From an uncultured Eubacteriales bacterium (GTDB lineage: Bacteria > Bacillota > Clostridia > Christensenellales > Aristaeellaceae): 64,000 nt of DNA. Shown here one piece after another: positions 1-9,073 of this stretch. The notes beneath the pieces are model-generated. The model saw nothing but the letters and a program-made list of their open reading frames with translations. It ran no database searches and was not told the origin of the DNA. Every line of letters begins with the position of its first letter. The first letter of the stretch is position 1. The position numbers and the translations under genes were made by a program. The stretch is from NCBI GenBank assembly GCA_902793605.1, contig CADBEB010000009.1:25149-89148 (forward strand). Reading direction: 5' to 3'.

Positions 1-501
1 CATGTTGTCAGCCCGGAGGAAAAAGAAGAGGACGTAATTCAGGAAAAGCGCCGGGGTGCCGATCAGCAGGATGCGAAGATACTCCTGCGCGGCGGCAAAA
101 AGTGCGCTGTCCGACAGATCGGCGCCGAGCAAAGACAGCAGCTGCGGCAGAAACAGGTTTCCTGCCGCGGCGATCAGGATTCCGCTTATGGCGGCCACAC
201 AAACGACGCCGTGGAACCCGGAAAGCGCCTCCTTACGGCGGCCCTGCGCCATGCGTGAGGCGTAACGGACGCTGCCTCCGGTGCCCAGGGCGATCATGAT
301 GACGTTGAACACCTCGGCCACAGGCATAACCAGCGCAAGGGCAGCCAGGCCGACGGAACCGATGCTGTTTCCGAGCACAAAACTGTCCGCCACGTCGCCG
401 AACGACAGCGCGACGGCGGAAATCAGCGCCGGCAGAAACTGCCTGGAAAACATCCGCCTGGTGAAATAGCGGTCGATATCCCGGGTGTTTTCATTCTTCA
501 T
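1..501 (-). CDS. MATE-family multidrug/organic cation exporter, C-terminus outside window
   Basis: The frame is open from an ATG at 501 to the window edge, giving 167 N-terminal residues. The start reads MKNENTRDIDRYF, followed by hydrophobic helices typical of MATE exporters; visible landmarks are SFGDVADSFVLGNSIGS (the membrane-entry segment of helix 1) and the GTGGSVRYASRMAQG loop. MATE proteins export drugs or metabolites using Na+ or H+ gradients in the cytoplasmic membrane; the substrate cannot be told. The start codon overlaps the end of the upstream DUF2156 gene by 11 bases, so the two are probably translated together. About 280 further residues would be expected beyond position 1. 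Confidence 0.85.
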   Translation of the reverse strand, partial: MKNENTRDIDRYFTRRMFSRQFLPALISAVALSFGDVADSFVLGNSIGSVGLAALALVMPVAEVFNVIMIALGTGGSVRYASRMAQGRRKEALSGFHGVVCVAAISGILIAAAGNLFLPQLLSLLGADLSDSALFAAAQEYLRILLIGTPALFLNYVLFFFLRADNM

Positions 502-1360
502 ACGCACTGAACATTTCAATCCTTCCGATCGGGTTTTCAAGAAGCTTTGACTGGCGCAGGCCGGGAATGCCCAGGTCCTCCTCACCGTTAATGATCCTGT
601 ATTGCTCCGGCAGGGAGGATATCAGTTCCCGGCGGACGTAAAACTGAAGTCCTCTCTCCCGCTCCGGCGCTTTGGAAAAAGCGATGTCGTAGGAGCTCCC
701 GCTGAGCGGAAAGCCTGACGCCATGGCTGCCGCTTCGCCGTCCACATAAACGATCACGCCGCTCATATCAAGAACGCTGTAGTTTTCCAGCATCAGCACG
801 GACGTTTTGTGGTCGGCGGAAAAGTACTCGCTTTCGGAGCGGGGTTCCCATCGCGCCAGCATCTGGCCGGCGGCCTCCAGGTTTTCCGCCGCCAGCGCTT
901 CGGTCCGGAGATCGTGCTGCTTTTTCAGGTGGTTGATGCTCCACCGTATATCCTCATATTTGCGCCCCGGCATCCGGAGATACTCCTCCCGGTCGTACAG
1001 GTATTCCGACGCATCCTCCGCCGGGAGGATACGGAACCTTCCGGGCCAGCGCCCGTTCAGCAGCTCCTTGTCCTGTTCGCGCAGATAGAGGAAATGAACG
1101 GGGTGTTCCTCCCGCAAAAGCTCGTCCAGGAAAGCCAGGACTGCCTTTTCCTCGCCGCAGGGGAAAAACCATGTGTGGTCTCCCCAGTACGTGCTGCGTA
1201 TCGCATACATTTCCTCCCGCAGGCAGACGGACAGCCCGAGGTCCTTCTGCCACAGGAAAACGGATGGGAATGAATGGGACGCGCTTTCATGGCCGCAGGC
1301 CGTTCTGATCTGTGTGATCCGTTCCCGAAGGCCCGGCTGAATGGATTGTGTCGTAATCAT
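491..1360 (-). CDS. DUF2156 (phosphatidylglycerol lysyltransferase C-terminal-like) protein
   Basis: 289 residues starting MITTQSIQPG; the frame extends 37 codons further upstream, but that part is Arg-rich and unlike a protein start, so the ATG at 1360 is preferred. The body (for example WSINHLKKQHDLRTE, YSVLDMSGVIVYVDGEAAAMASGF, and near the end RIINGEEDLGIPGLRQSK) is the GNAT-fold DUF2156 pattern found in the soluble half of MprF-like aminoacyl-lipid synthases. There are no membrane helices, so it is not a flippase-containing MprF; many such stand-alone proteins are uncharacterised. It overlaps the following MATE gene by 11 bases. The family is clear, the acceptor substrate unknown. Confidence 0.8.
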   Translation of the reverse strand: MITTQSIQPGLRERITQIRTACGHESASHSFPSVFLWQKDLGLSVCLREEMYAIRSTYWGDHTWFFPCGEEKAVLAFLDELLREEHPVHFLYLREQDKELLNGRWPGRFRILPAEDASEYLYDREEYLRMPGRKYEDIRWSINHLKKQHDLRTEALAAENLEAAGQMLARWEPRSESEYFSADHKTSVLMLENYSVLDMSGVIVYVDGEAAAMASGFPLSGSSYDIAFSKAPERERGLQFYVRRELISSLPEQYRIINGEEDLGIPGLRQSKLLENPIGRIEMFSAYEE

Positions 1361-2124
1361 ATTATTCCCGGAGTTCAGAGTCCGCGAAGTCCGCCTCCTT
1401 CTGTCCTGCCGCCGGCAAAGCAGCCTGTGCGCCGCCTCCCGGGGCTGTGACAAATTCCTGGGATCCCTCACTTTCCTGGCACCGCATGGTCGCCCGCAGG
1501 TAAAGTACGAAACTGTTTCTACTATTGTACCACATCCTGCCCGTCAAAAAATGCCTCAGATAATTTTTTCATGCGCGGGCACAGTTTTCGGGCGTCTTCC
1601 TCCGGGCCGCAGGCCCTGCCGGCTTTGTTTTTCAGCCCTGCTCTACCCAAAAAGAAAAAAAGGTCGCTGTTTTGATATGTACCCTCTTTTCCGGGTTTTA
1701 CTGCAGATCCGTCCGGATCATATATACTGTCACCGTTTTCAGCGCTTCGACGCATCCTGCCATCTTCCCCCGGATTCTGTTCTTCTGTTTTATCAATAGG
1801 TTCTGGGTTTTTATTTTGCCTCGTGACCAGCTTGTGGTTCGTCTTTTTCTTCACTCATTCCTGTCAGTATCTCTATTTATTTTATTATACCAATCTGCTT
1901 TTATATATCCTTTCATATCATTGCTTTCGATATTGATTTCATGTCCGCGCAGCGGTTTTATCAGAAAAACGGTTTTTCGTCCGCATGGCTTCCCTGTCCC
2001 TTGTGAAATCCCTCCGCCGGGAGTATAATATCCGGGAAAGATGACTTGTCCGAGCGGACAGCCGTCGTACTGTTTGCCGCAAAAACGATATGAACGCAGA
2101 ATCCGTTCCGGAAGAGGTGTCCCG
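1361..2124. other. Intergenic region between divergent genes
   Basis: About 760 bases between the divergent DUF2156 and GGDEF-EAL genes. It contains the possible minus-strand -10 noted above and a GC-rich inverted repeat near 1603-1616 followed by a T-rich stretch. The open frames here (for example 1522-1854 minus) lack a recognisable domain or good ribosome binding site. No RNA gene was recognised. Confidence 0.5.
1524..1529 (-). promoter_or_regulatory. Probable extended -10 for the DUF2156-MATE pair
   Basis: Read on the minus strand, TGGTACAAT gives an extended -10 element about 160 bases before the start at 1360. No good -35 at the right spacing was seen, so this is a weak call. Confidence 0.35.
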
Positions 2125-4716
2125 GTGAAGAAAAAAAACAGTCTCAGCCTGACGATGACAGCCGTTGTCGTCCTGTGCGCTGTGGTCGTTCTGATCACAG
2201 GGCTGATTGGCTTTGTGCTTTCTTCCCAGTCCAGCGACGCCTTGCGGACGCTGATCAACCAACGGATGCTCGACATTTCGAACACCGCCGCGGACATGCT
2301 GGACGGGGACGCCCTTGCCGGTCTGACAGCAAAGGATGTGGATACGCCGGCGTACCGGGAGGGCATGCGGATCCTGCGCACCTTCTACGACAATATTGAG
2401 CTGGAATTTATTTACTGTATCTACGACCGCGGAAACGGCCTGTACGTTTTCGGCATCGATCCGTCCGACGATCCGGGCACCTTTGAGGATCCGGTCATTA
2501 CGACGCCGGCGCTGGTAGCTGCCTTTGACGGGATCGGCGGTGTGGACCGGGAAGCTTACGAGGACGCGTGGGGCGTCTTTTACAGTTCCTACAGCCCGGT
2601 TTTTACCTCGGATGGAAAAGTCGCCTGCGTAGTAGCTGTGGATTTTGACGCGAACTGGTATAACGACAGACTGACAAAGCAGCTGTGGATCGTTCTGACC
2701 GCCGTATTCCTGACGCTGGCAGCCGGCATCGGCATGACACTGATGATTTCGGGCCGTCTGAGGTCGCGGCTTCGCCGGGTCAGCCAGGAAGCGGTGGAAC
2801 TGGGGAACGACGTGGAACAGCTGGCGCGGGCGATCCGTCTGGAAGCGGACGGGGGCCCCGGCACGGATCCCGAAAGTGCTGCCCAGGACCGTGACATCGA
2901 AGCCATCCGGGAACGCCTGCAGAGGACCCAGAGCCGTCTGAAGGAATACATCCTTTATACCAATGCCCAGGCGAAGCGCGATCTGATGACCGGCGCGGGC
3001 AGCCGGAATGCATACCTGGAAAAGGTGGACCATCTGAACCGACAGATCACGGACGGGAAAGCTTCCTTCGCCATCGGAATTTTCGATATCAACAACCTGA
3101 AGCAGATCAACGACCTCTGCGGACATGAAACCGGCGACCGGATCATCATTCAGGCGTCCGATGCTCTCACGGAGGTTTTCGGCAGGGAGAGCGTCTTCCG
3201 GATCGGCGGGGACGAGTTCGTCGCTGTCGTGGAAGGCGCGGACAGCGAGCAGGTGGACCGTCTGGGCGCGCAGCTGCAGGAAACCATTCTCCGGATGAAC
3301 CGGCAGCCGATCCATCCGGATGCGGAGCTTACGGTTTCCAAGGGCTTCGCGGTGTTCGACCCGCATTCGGACGCCGACTACCTGGCCCTTTTCCGCCGGG
3401 CGGATCAGGATATGTATTCCGACAAAGAATCCTTCTACCGCAGCGAAGGCATCCGCCGGATACTGGCGGACACCAGCTCCAGCGAAGCGCGGAACCGGGC
3501 CCGGAGGCAGTACATCGCCGACCACCTGGAAGAGGCCATCGCGAAGGGGCAGATTCGCGCCTGGATCCAGCCAATCGTTCGGCTGGTTAACAACCGGGTC
3601 TGTGCGGAGGAGGCCCTGGCCCGGTGGAACGATCCGGACCGGGGTATGATCTCCCCTGCAGAGTTTATCCCCGCGCTGGAGGAGGCCCGCCTGGCTTACA
3701 AGCTTGACCTGCACATGGTGGAAGAAGTGGCGAACTTCCTGCGGATGAAGATGGAGGACGGCATCCCGCTGGTCCCTGTGTCTGTCAACCTGAGCCGAAC
3801 GGATTTCGACGCTTGCGACATGGTGGAGGAGATTGCGAAGCGGGTGGACCGGGCCGGCGTGGACCGGGGCCTGATCCGGCTCGAGATCACGGAAAGCGTG
3901 ATCGGATCCGATTTCGACTTCATGCGGCGGCAGATCGAGCGCTTCGGGGAAGAAGGATTCAAGGTGTGGATGGATGACTTCGGCAGCGGCTTCAGCTCGC
4001 TGGATGTGCTCCAAAGCCTCCCCTTCGACACCATCAAGCTGGATATGCGTTTCATGCGGGAGTACGACGGTTCCGAACGGAGCCGCGTCATCCTGACAGA
4101 GCTGGTCAGCATGGCCCTGGGCCTGGGAATCAACACGGTCGTGGAAGGCGTGGAAAGGGAGGACCAGGTCCGGTTCCTGGAGGAGATTGGAGCCGGCAAG
4201 GTTCAGGGCTATTTCTACAGTGCTCCGGTGAGCCAGGACGAGCTGCGGGAACGGCGGGAAACCGGATACCGGATCGGGCTGGAAAACCCCGGGGAAACTG
4301 AGTATTACAACAGCATCAGCAAGATCAATCTCCGTGATCCTTCCATGGTCGCGAAAACGGAAGGCGCGGGACCGGATTACAGCAGCTATTTCCGGACGCT
4401 TCCCATGGCGGTCATGGAAGTAGACGCGCATTCGGCGGTCATCATCCGCGCCAACCGGAGCTACCGCGAGTTCCTGGCCCGGCACATCGGTTTCAGGCTG
4501 GAGGAGAACCCGCAAAACACCATGCCACTGGACGACCCGGCAAAGTCAAGCCCCTTTGTGGAAGCCGTCATCCGCCGCCGGGACAAGGGCGGATGGGAAA
4601 ACCTTCAGGAACCCCTGCCGAACGGGGATACTATGCACGCCTTTATCCGCCACCTGGCCTCGAACCCCGTCACCGGCAAAACCGCCCTCGCGGTCGTCGT
4701 GCTGACAGTCATGTAA
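2125..4716 (+). CDS. Membrane GGDEF-EAL cyclic-di-GMP signalling protein
   Basis: 863 residues from a GTG at 2125 preceded by GGAAGAGG; the longer frame from 2041 adds an unlikely Arg-rich leader. Order: TM helix (about 10-30), an extracytoplasmic Cache-like region (about 30-190), a second TM (about 195-217), a short HAMP-like linker, GGDEF domain, EAL domain, then about 100 C-terminal residues that look PAS-like (MAVMEVDAHSAVIIRANRSY). The cyclase signature is intact (RIGGDEFVAVV), as is the phosphodiesterase set: EEALARW, VNLS, RLEITES, DDFGSG, KLDMRF, VVEGVE, QGY. Both synthesis and breakdown of c-di-GMP are therefore chemically possible. No partner gene lies beside it. Confidence 0.92.
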   Translation: MKKKNSLSLTMTAVVVLCAVVVLITGLIGFVLSSQSSDALRTLINQRMLDISNTAADMLDGDALAGLTAKDVDTPAYREGMRILRTFYDNIELEFIYCIYDRGNGLYVFGIDPSDDPGTFEDPVITTPALVAAFDGIGGVDREAYEDAWGVFYSSYSPVFTSDGKVACVVAVDFDANWYNDRLTKQLWIVLTAVFLTLAAGIGMTLMISGRLRSRLRRVSQEAVELGNDVEQLARAIRLEADGGPGTDPESAAQDRDIEAIRERLQRTQSRLKEYILYTNAQAKRDLMTGAGSRNAYLEKVDHLNRQITDGKASFAIGIFDINNLKQINDLCGHETGDRIIIQASDALTEVFGRESVFRIGGDEFVAVVEGADSEQVDRLGAQLQETILRMNRQPIHPDAELTVSKGFAVFDPHSDADYLALFRRADQDMYSDKESFYRSEGIRRILADTSSSEARNRARRQYIADHLEEAIAKGQIRAWIQPIVRLVNNRVCAEEALARWNDPDRGMISPAEFIPALEEARLAYKLDLHMVEEVANFLRMKMEDGIPLVPVSVNLSRTDFDACDMVEEIAKRVDRAGVDRGLIRLEITESVIGSDFDFMRRQIERFGEEGFKVWMDDFGSGFSSLDVLQSLPFDTIKLDMRFMREYDGSERSRVILTELVSMALGLGINTVVEGVEREDQVRFLEEIGAGKVQGYFYSAPVSQDELRERRETGYRIGLENPGETEYYNSISKINLRDPSMVAKTEGAGPDYSSYFRTLPMAVMEVDAHSAVIIRANRSYREFLARHIGFRLEENPQNTMPLDDPAKSSPFVEAVIRRRDKGGWENLQEPLPNGDTMHAFIRHLASNPVTGKTALAVVVLTVM

Positions 4717-5073
4717 AACCTGCCGGTGCCGGTTACCGGGAGGACCTTTCCGTTCGGTTCCGGGGCCGTAAATCCCGTTTTTACGAAAATCCATCAACAT
4801 TAAACCAGATTCCATTTCAATATGCTGCGCTGCTGGCGTCCCTTTTCTGCCTGAAAATCACTTAGCATCTGATAGCCTTGCATATTCAGGCATTTCGAAA
4901 ATATTTCTTTTCGGAACCAGAGATACGGAATCGAAAACTGCCATCGCCCGGTCATGGTGTGTCATGAATTAACCGTTTCTTATGTTTCACTCATTCCTCT
5001 GCAGGATAAAGGAAAATGCCCCTGAGATGATCATACAGTATCTGTCTGAAGAAGAGAAAGATTGTGATAAACA
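4717..5073. other. Intergenic region, nothing recognised
   Basis: 357 bases between two plus-strand genes. It becomes AT-richer toward 4850-4990. No clear terminator, RNA or credible small gene was seen. Confidence 0.5.
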
Positions 5074-5853
5074 ATGCTTGAATTCTATGAACCAATCCTG
5101 AATCTGTCCGATTCGCTTCACCACAACACCATGGGTGTGATTCTGTCCCTGAAGGATCCCGTAAACGGAAGCATCCTCCAATCCGTTGTAGAAAAGCTTC
5201 GGGTGCGTTTTCCGTATTTTTATGTGAAGGCGGCATACAGGGGAAACGACCTGGTAACCGTTCCGAACAGTCTTCCCATGACGGTGCGGCACACCTGGGA
5301 TCCTGTCTCCTTCAACACGGAATCGTCAAACTATCACCTGGCGGCCTGGAAATATAAAGAATACCGGCTGGCGTTCGAAATCTCCCATTCTCTGACAGAC
5401 GGATCGGGTGTACTGCCTTATGTGCAGAGTGTCCTGTATCTGTATCTGTCAAAGGTCACCGGTCATTCCTTTGATCCGGCGGGGTTCCGACTGCCTGGGC
5501 AGCCAATCCCGGAATCGGAAACCGGAAATCCGTTCAAGGGCCTGAATATCGATGGAGCGGCTGCGCCATTGTATCAAAAGAAGCCGATATCTGATTTTTT
5601 CCGCCTTGCCGGCGGCAGAAGTTTCGGACCGCTGGACCCCTGGATCGACGAGTTGTATATCATGACATCCCTGTCTAAAATCACAGATGTTCTGTGCCTG
5701 ATCACCTGTATTGGTCACAGTTTTTTCCTCGCGTTTATTCAGCCATTCTCTTCGCCGGATTACTTCCGGTGTTTTCTGAATGAACTGGTTTCAGCCGGAA
5801 TTCAGTATGAAATGCTCCGCAGTGAACCACTGAGACTTTGCGGAATCGGATAA
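5074..5853 (+). pseudogene. Condensation/alcohol acetyltransferase-like protein with central part missing
   Basis: 259 residues starting MLEFYEPILNLSDSLHHNTMG. The N-terminal half matches the BAHD/condensation-like acyltransferase fold, including the HxxxDG catalytic motif as HSLTDGSG. Family members are usually about 400-450 residues. Here, after about residue 200, the chain passes straight into a segment (LCLITCIGHSFFLAFIQPFSSPDYFRCFLNELVSAGI) that resembles the extreme C-terminus of the family. The other frames after 5640 close quickly, so this looks like an in-frame internal deletion of roughly 150 residues rather than a frameshift. It may be a decayed gene or a minimal variant. Confidence 0.55.
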
Positions 5854-5982
5854 GTATCATCATACTGCGGTGAAAACCAAGCAGTTTCCGCCTTTTGACA
5901 AGCAAAAAAGGATCCGGTTCAGCTCCGGGGCAAAAATTTGACAGTCCTTTCCCTGCCGACCAGAAAGGAAAACGTGTTTTCA

Positions 5983-6011
5983 TTGTGAAATCAATGACTT
6001 TAAGGTATAAT
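5983..6011 (+). promoter_or_regulatory. Sigma-A-type promoter of the MscS-like gene
   Basis: TTGTGA (5983-5988), a 17-base spacer, then a perfect TATAAT (6006-6011), about 70 bases before the start at 6084. Confidence 0.75.
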
Positions 6012-6083
6012 CTGAATAACCATGGAAAATGAAAGCAAAGATGGATACACTCTTGAAATCATGAACATGGAGGGAACACTGGC

Positions 6084-9062
6084 ATGAAGCATCTGAAAAA
6101 AAGGTTGATCGGCAGCATTGTCGTCCTTCTGGTGTTCACCGGTGTCCTTGGGATCGCCCTTTTCCATACATATCAGGCCATCAATCAATCCAGATACAGC
6201 AAAGAAGGGCTGGCGGACATCCGGGCAATCCAGAAGACCGCTCACAAAGCACTGGATCTTTACCGGCAGGCCAGCGAGAGTGTAGACCATACATACAGGG
6301 CGAAGGCTGAGCTATCAGCGGTCACGTACCGGAACGATCCGGACAGCGAATTTGCCCGGAAACCTTCGCTGCTGCCGGGAGGCGCAGTGATTCGGGTCGA
6401 GGGTGGGAAGGTCACCGTTCCGGACGGTTTTCCCGGGGATTTGAAGCTGAACGCCGGCATGTTTGCAGAACTGTCCGGGATCGCCACAATTATCCCCGAT
6501 GAGGCAGCACGACAGAGCGGCGGCAGCCCGGCGGCGAACGGAGAAACCCCGGGGGACCGGATGACTTACTTCGTTTACTACAGCCAGATTGACGAACCGT
6601 TTTATTATATCGAATGGAAAGACCGGGACTTAATCAGGCAGGAGAAACTGAGCTGTTTCGACATCTATGAAAGCCTGGGCGGGATTGAGAAAATCTACAA
6701 CGCCAACTTTGTTATGTTTGATGTTTCGGGAATCGAAAAAGCGGGACCGAACTGCAAGTATTCCTCCCGTGATATGAAGCCCTACGTTGACGCAATGGAG
6801 AAAAAGGCCGCGGAACTGCTGAAAAGCAACGAGGCAGGATTCGATCCGGAAACGCCGCGTATGGTGGAGCTCGAGGGAGTCTCCTATCGCCTGTATGTTC
6901 AGCAGAACGACGCGCTGCAGGTGGTGATTGCATACCTGTTCCCGCTTGCGCAGAACAATTCGGCGGTGACGGAGCAGACAGTATTCCTGATGGCAGTGTT
7001 CCTGTTCATCTGCGCTGTATACCTGGTTTGGTTCCTTTCCGTGGTGTGGGTTGTCCGGAATCATTCGCTGAACGACAGGCAGAAGATCGAATTCAGGCCA
7101 AAGAGAATAAAGCGGGTTTCGAGAGCTTTTGTCATCCTCGGAGGCCTTGTGATCCTTGCGGCAGCGATCCTGGGCCAGTGTCTGTTCAGGCTCTACGACA
7201 AATATGAGCAGGTGGGCGATACGATCAACCTGCTGTATCAGAAAATTGATGAATATGAAATCCAGAAAAATGCCGCCAAGGTAACAAAGCGCAAAGCCTA
7301 TGAAGAGTGCGCCGAATCTATTGCTGAGCTGCTGGGTGATCATCCGCATCTGAGAACGCCCGAACAGCTTCAGGCATATTGCGATATTCTCGGAACAGAT
7401 TATCTGATGCTCTTTGACAAAGATGGCCGGGAAACCGTCACGAATTCCGAGTACAGAGGGCTTTCCCTGAGCACGACCCCGGCCAATTCCTCCCATGACT
7501 TCAGGCGGCTGCTTGCCGGGGTTCCCGTGATCTCCCATGACGTGGAGCCCGAGCCGCTGAGCGGGATTGAACGCATGATGGTCGGGGCCAGGATCACCAT
7601 GAAGGACGAAGCAGAGGGACCTTATCAGGCGATCCTGATGGCGGTTCCGGTCAGCCGGATTGCCGAAAGCGACCCGCAGACCGCCAGCGATATCATGACG
7701 GAGATGGCGACGGATTCCATGCTGATCTTCTCCATGGATCCGCAGAGCCAGAAGATTACAGCGTCCAGCAGGAAGGAAATGATCGGGGAAGACGCGGTCC
7801 GCGTAGGAATTTCGCCGTCCTGCATACGCGACGATCTGATGGACTTCGTGATGATCAACGGAGTCCAGTATTACTGCGAAGCGCAGAAGGGGAACGACGG
7901 GCAACTCTACTTCTGCGCGGCGGAAAAGGACGGTATGTACAGCAATGTAAAGCTGTATGCGGTGATCTGCTGCGGAATTTCCATGCTGTTTATGTTGATG
8001 ATAGCGCTTTACTCGGTGAAAGGATACGAGAAGGACTTCATGAGCAGTCCAGACAGCGGCGACAAGCTGAGGAATATGACAAACGAGATCGATGTTGCGA
8101 ACGGCAGACGGAAATGGTCCGTGGATCCGTCGAAAAGATGGCTGCCGGCCTTCACGGATTACGGGAACCGGACGCCGATCCGCAACGCCCTGATTACAGT
8201 GCAGGGCATCTTCGCATTCGGCGCGCTGATGACGACGGTGCTGCTGGTTGCCCCGTCCTCAGGCAAGCGGATGCCGCTTTTTGCCTATATCTTTTCAGAC
8301 CAGTGGGCGAGGGGGGTGAACCTGTTTGCCGTCACCAGCATCCTGATTCTGCTGCTGGAGGTCGTGGCAGTCCTGATCCTGCTGAAACTGATCGTCCAGG
8401 TCATCAGCATGATATGCGGCACCAGGGGAGAGACGATCTGCAGGCTGATCCTGAACCTGATGAATTACATCGCAGTCATTGTATTCCTGTTCTTCGCTCT
8501 GCAGTATATCGGCATTGACGTGACAACGCTGCTGGCTTCTCTCGGCCTGCTGACATTTGCCATCTCCCTGGGCGCGAAAGACCTGGTAACGGACATGCTT
8601 GCCGGCATCTCGATCATCTTTGAGGGCAATTTCCAGGTCGGCGATATTATCGAAGTCAACGGCTACTGGGGAAGAGTGCTGGAGATCGGCGTTCAGACGA
8701 CAAAGCTGGAAGGCCTGGGCGGCAACATCAAGATCATCGGAAACCGGGATATCAACAACGTGGTGAACAAGACGCGGATGAACTCCTGGTACGCGCTTGA
8801 GATCGGCGTTCCGTCCGAGCAGATCAAAGAGGTTGAGGAAATGCTGCTGAAAGGGTTTCCGGACATTGGAGCGACGATTCCGGAGATTGTCAGCGGGCCA
8901 TATTACAAGGGCATTGAGTCTTTCACATCCTCCGCCGGCAAGGGTGTTTTAAGAATCCTGATTACTGCCGAGTGCAACGAGAACGACTACCGCCATGTGA
9001 AGCACAAGCTCAACCACGCCATTGCCGTGCTTTTCGATGAACACAATATTCCGATCATGTAA
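6084..9062 (+). CDS. Very large MscS-type mechanosensitive channel with two extracytoplasmic sensor regions
   Basis: 992 residues. The last about 190 are a clear MscS module: pore-lining helix rich in Gly/Ala (LLASLGLLTFAISLGAKD), then the beta domain (GNFQVGDIIEVNGYWGRV) and C-terminal alpha/beta domain. Before it lie a TM at about 8-27, an extracytoplasmic region (30-295), two TMs (about 300-324 and 347-367), a second extracytoplasmic region (370-620) with Cache-like appearance, a TM (624-646) and more helices (702-800). Classical MscS has 286 residues, so this is a sensor-equipped channel, and gating by ligand as well as tension is plausible. It has its own promoter at 5983 and converges on the glycan cassette with only 11 bases between the two. 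Confidence 0.85.
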   Translation: MKHLKKRLIGSIVVLLVFTGVLGIALFHTYQAINQSRYSKEGLADIRAIQKTAHKALDLYRQASESVDHTYRAKAELSAVTYRNDPDSEFARKPSLLPGGAVIRVEGGKVTVPDGFPGDLKLNAGMFAELSGIATIIPDEAARQSGGSPAANGETPGDRMTYFVYYSQIDEPFYYIEWKDRDLIRQEKLSCFDIYESLGGIEKIYNANFVMFDVSGIEKAGPNCKYSSRDMKPYVDAMEKKAAELLKSNEAGFDPETPRMVELEGVSYRLYVQQNDALQVVIAYLFPLAQNNSAVTEQTVFLMAVFLFICAVYLVWFLSVVWVVRNHSLNDRQKIEFRPKRIKRVSRAFVILGGLVILAAAILGQCLFRLYDKYEQVGDTINLLYQKIDEYEIQKNAAKVTKRKAYEECAESIAELLGDHPHLRTPEQLQAYCDILGTDYLMLFDKDGRETVTNSEYRGLSLSTTPANSSHDFRRLLAGVPVISHDVEPEPLSGIERMMVGARITMKDEAEGPYQAILMAVPVSRIAESDPQTASDIMTEMATDSMLIFSMDPQSQKITASSRKEMIGEDAVRVGISPSCIRDDLMDFVMINGVQYYCEAQKGNDGQLYFCAAEKDGMYSNVKLYAVICCGISMLFMLMIALYSVKGYEKDFMSSPDSGDKLRNMTNEIDVANGRRKWSVDPSKRWLPAFTDYGNRTPIRNALITVQGIFAFGALMTTVLLVAPSSGKRMPLFAYIFSDQWARGVNLFAVTSILILLLEVVAVLILLKLIVQVISMICGTRGETICRLILNLMNYIAVIVFLFFALQYIGIDVTTLLASLGLLTFAISLGAKDLVTDMLAGISIIFEGNFQVGDIIEVNGYWGRVLEIGVQTTKLEGLGGNIKIIGNRDINNVVNKTRMNSWYALEIGVPSEQIKEVEEMLLKGFPDIGATIPEIVSGPYYKGIESFTSSAGKGVLRILITAECNENDYRHVKHKLNHAIAVLFDEHNIPIM

Positions 9063-9073
9063 TCAGGAAGAAA

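Noticed and set aside
1522..1854. 110-residue open frame on the minus strand
   Set aside because: Low-complexity charged sequence with no domain; the ribosome site is poor.
1939..4515. 858-residue open frame on the minus strand
   Set aside because: Antisense shadow of the GGDEF-EAL gene; His-, Pro- and Val-rich with no domain.
5640..5853. Frameshift in the acyltransferase-like gene
   Set aside because: The other two frames after 5640 close within about a dozen codons and show no family sequence, so an internal deletion fits better.
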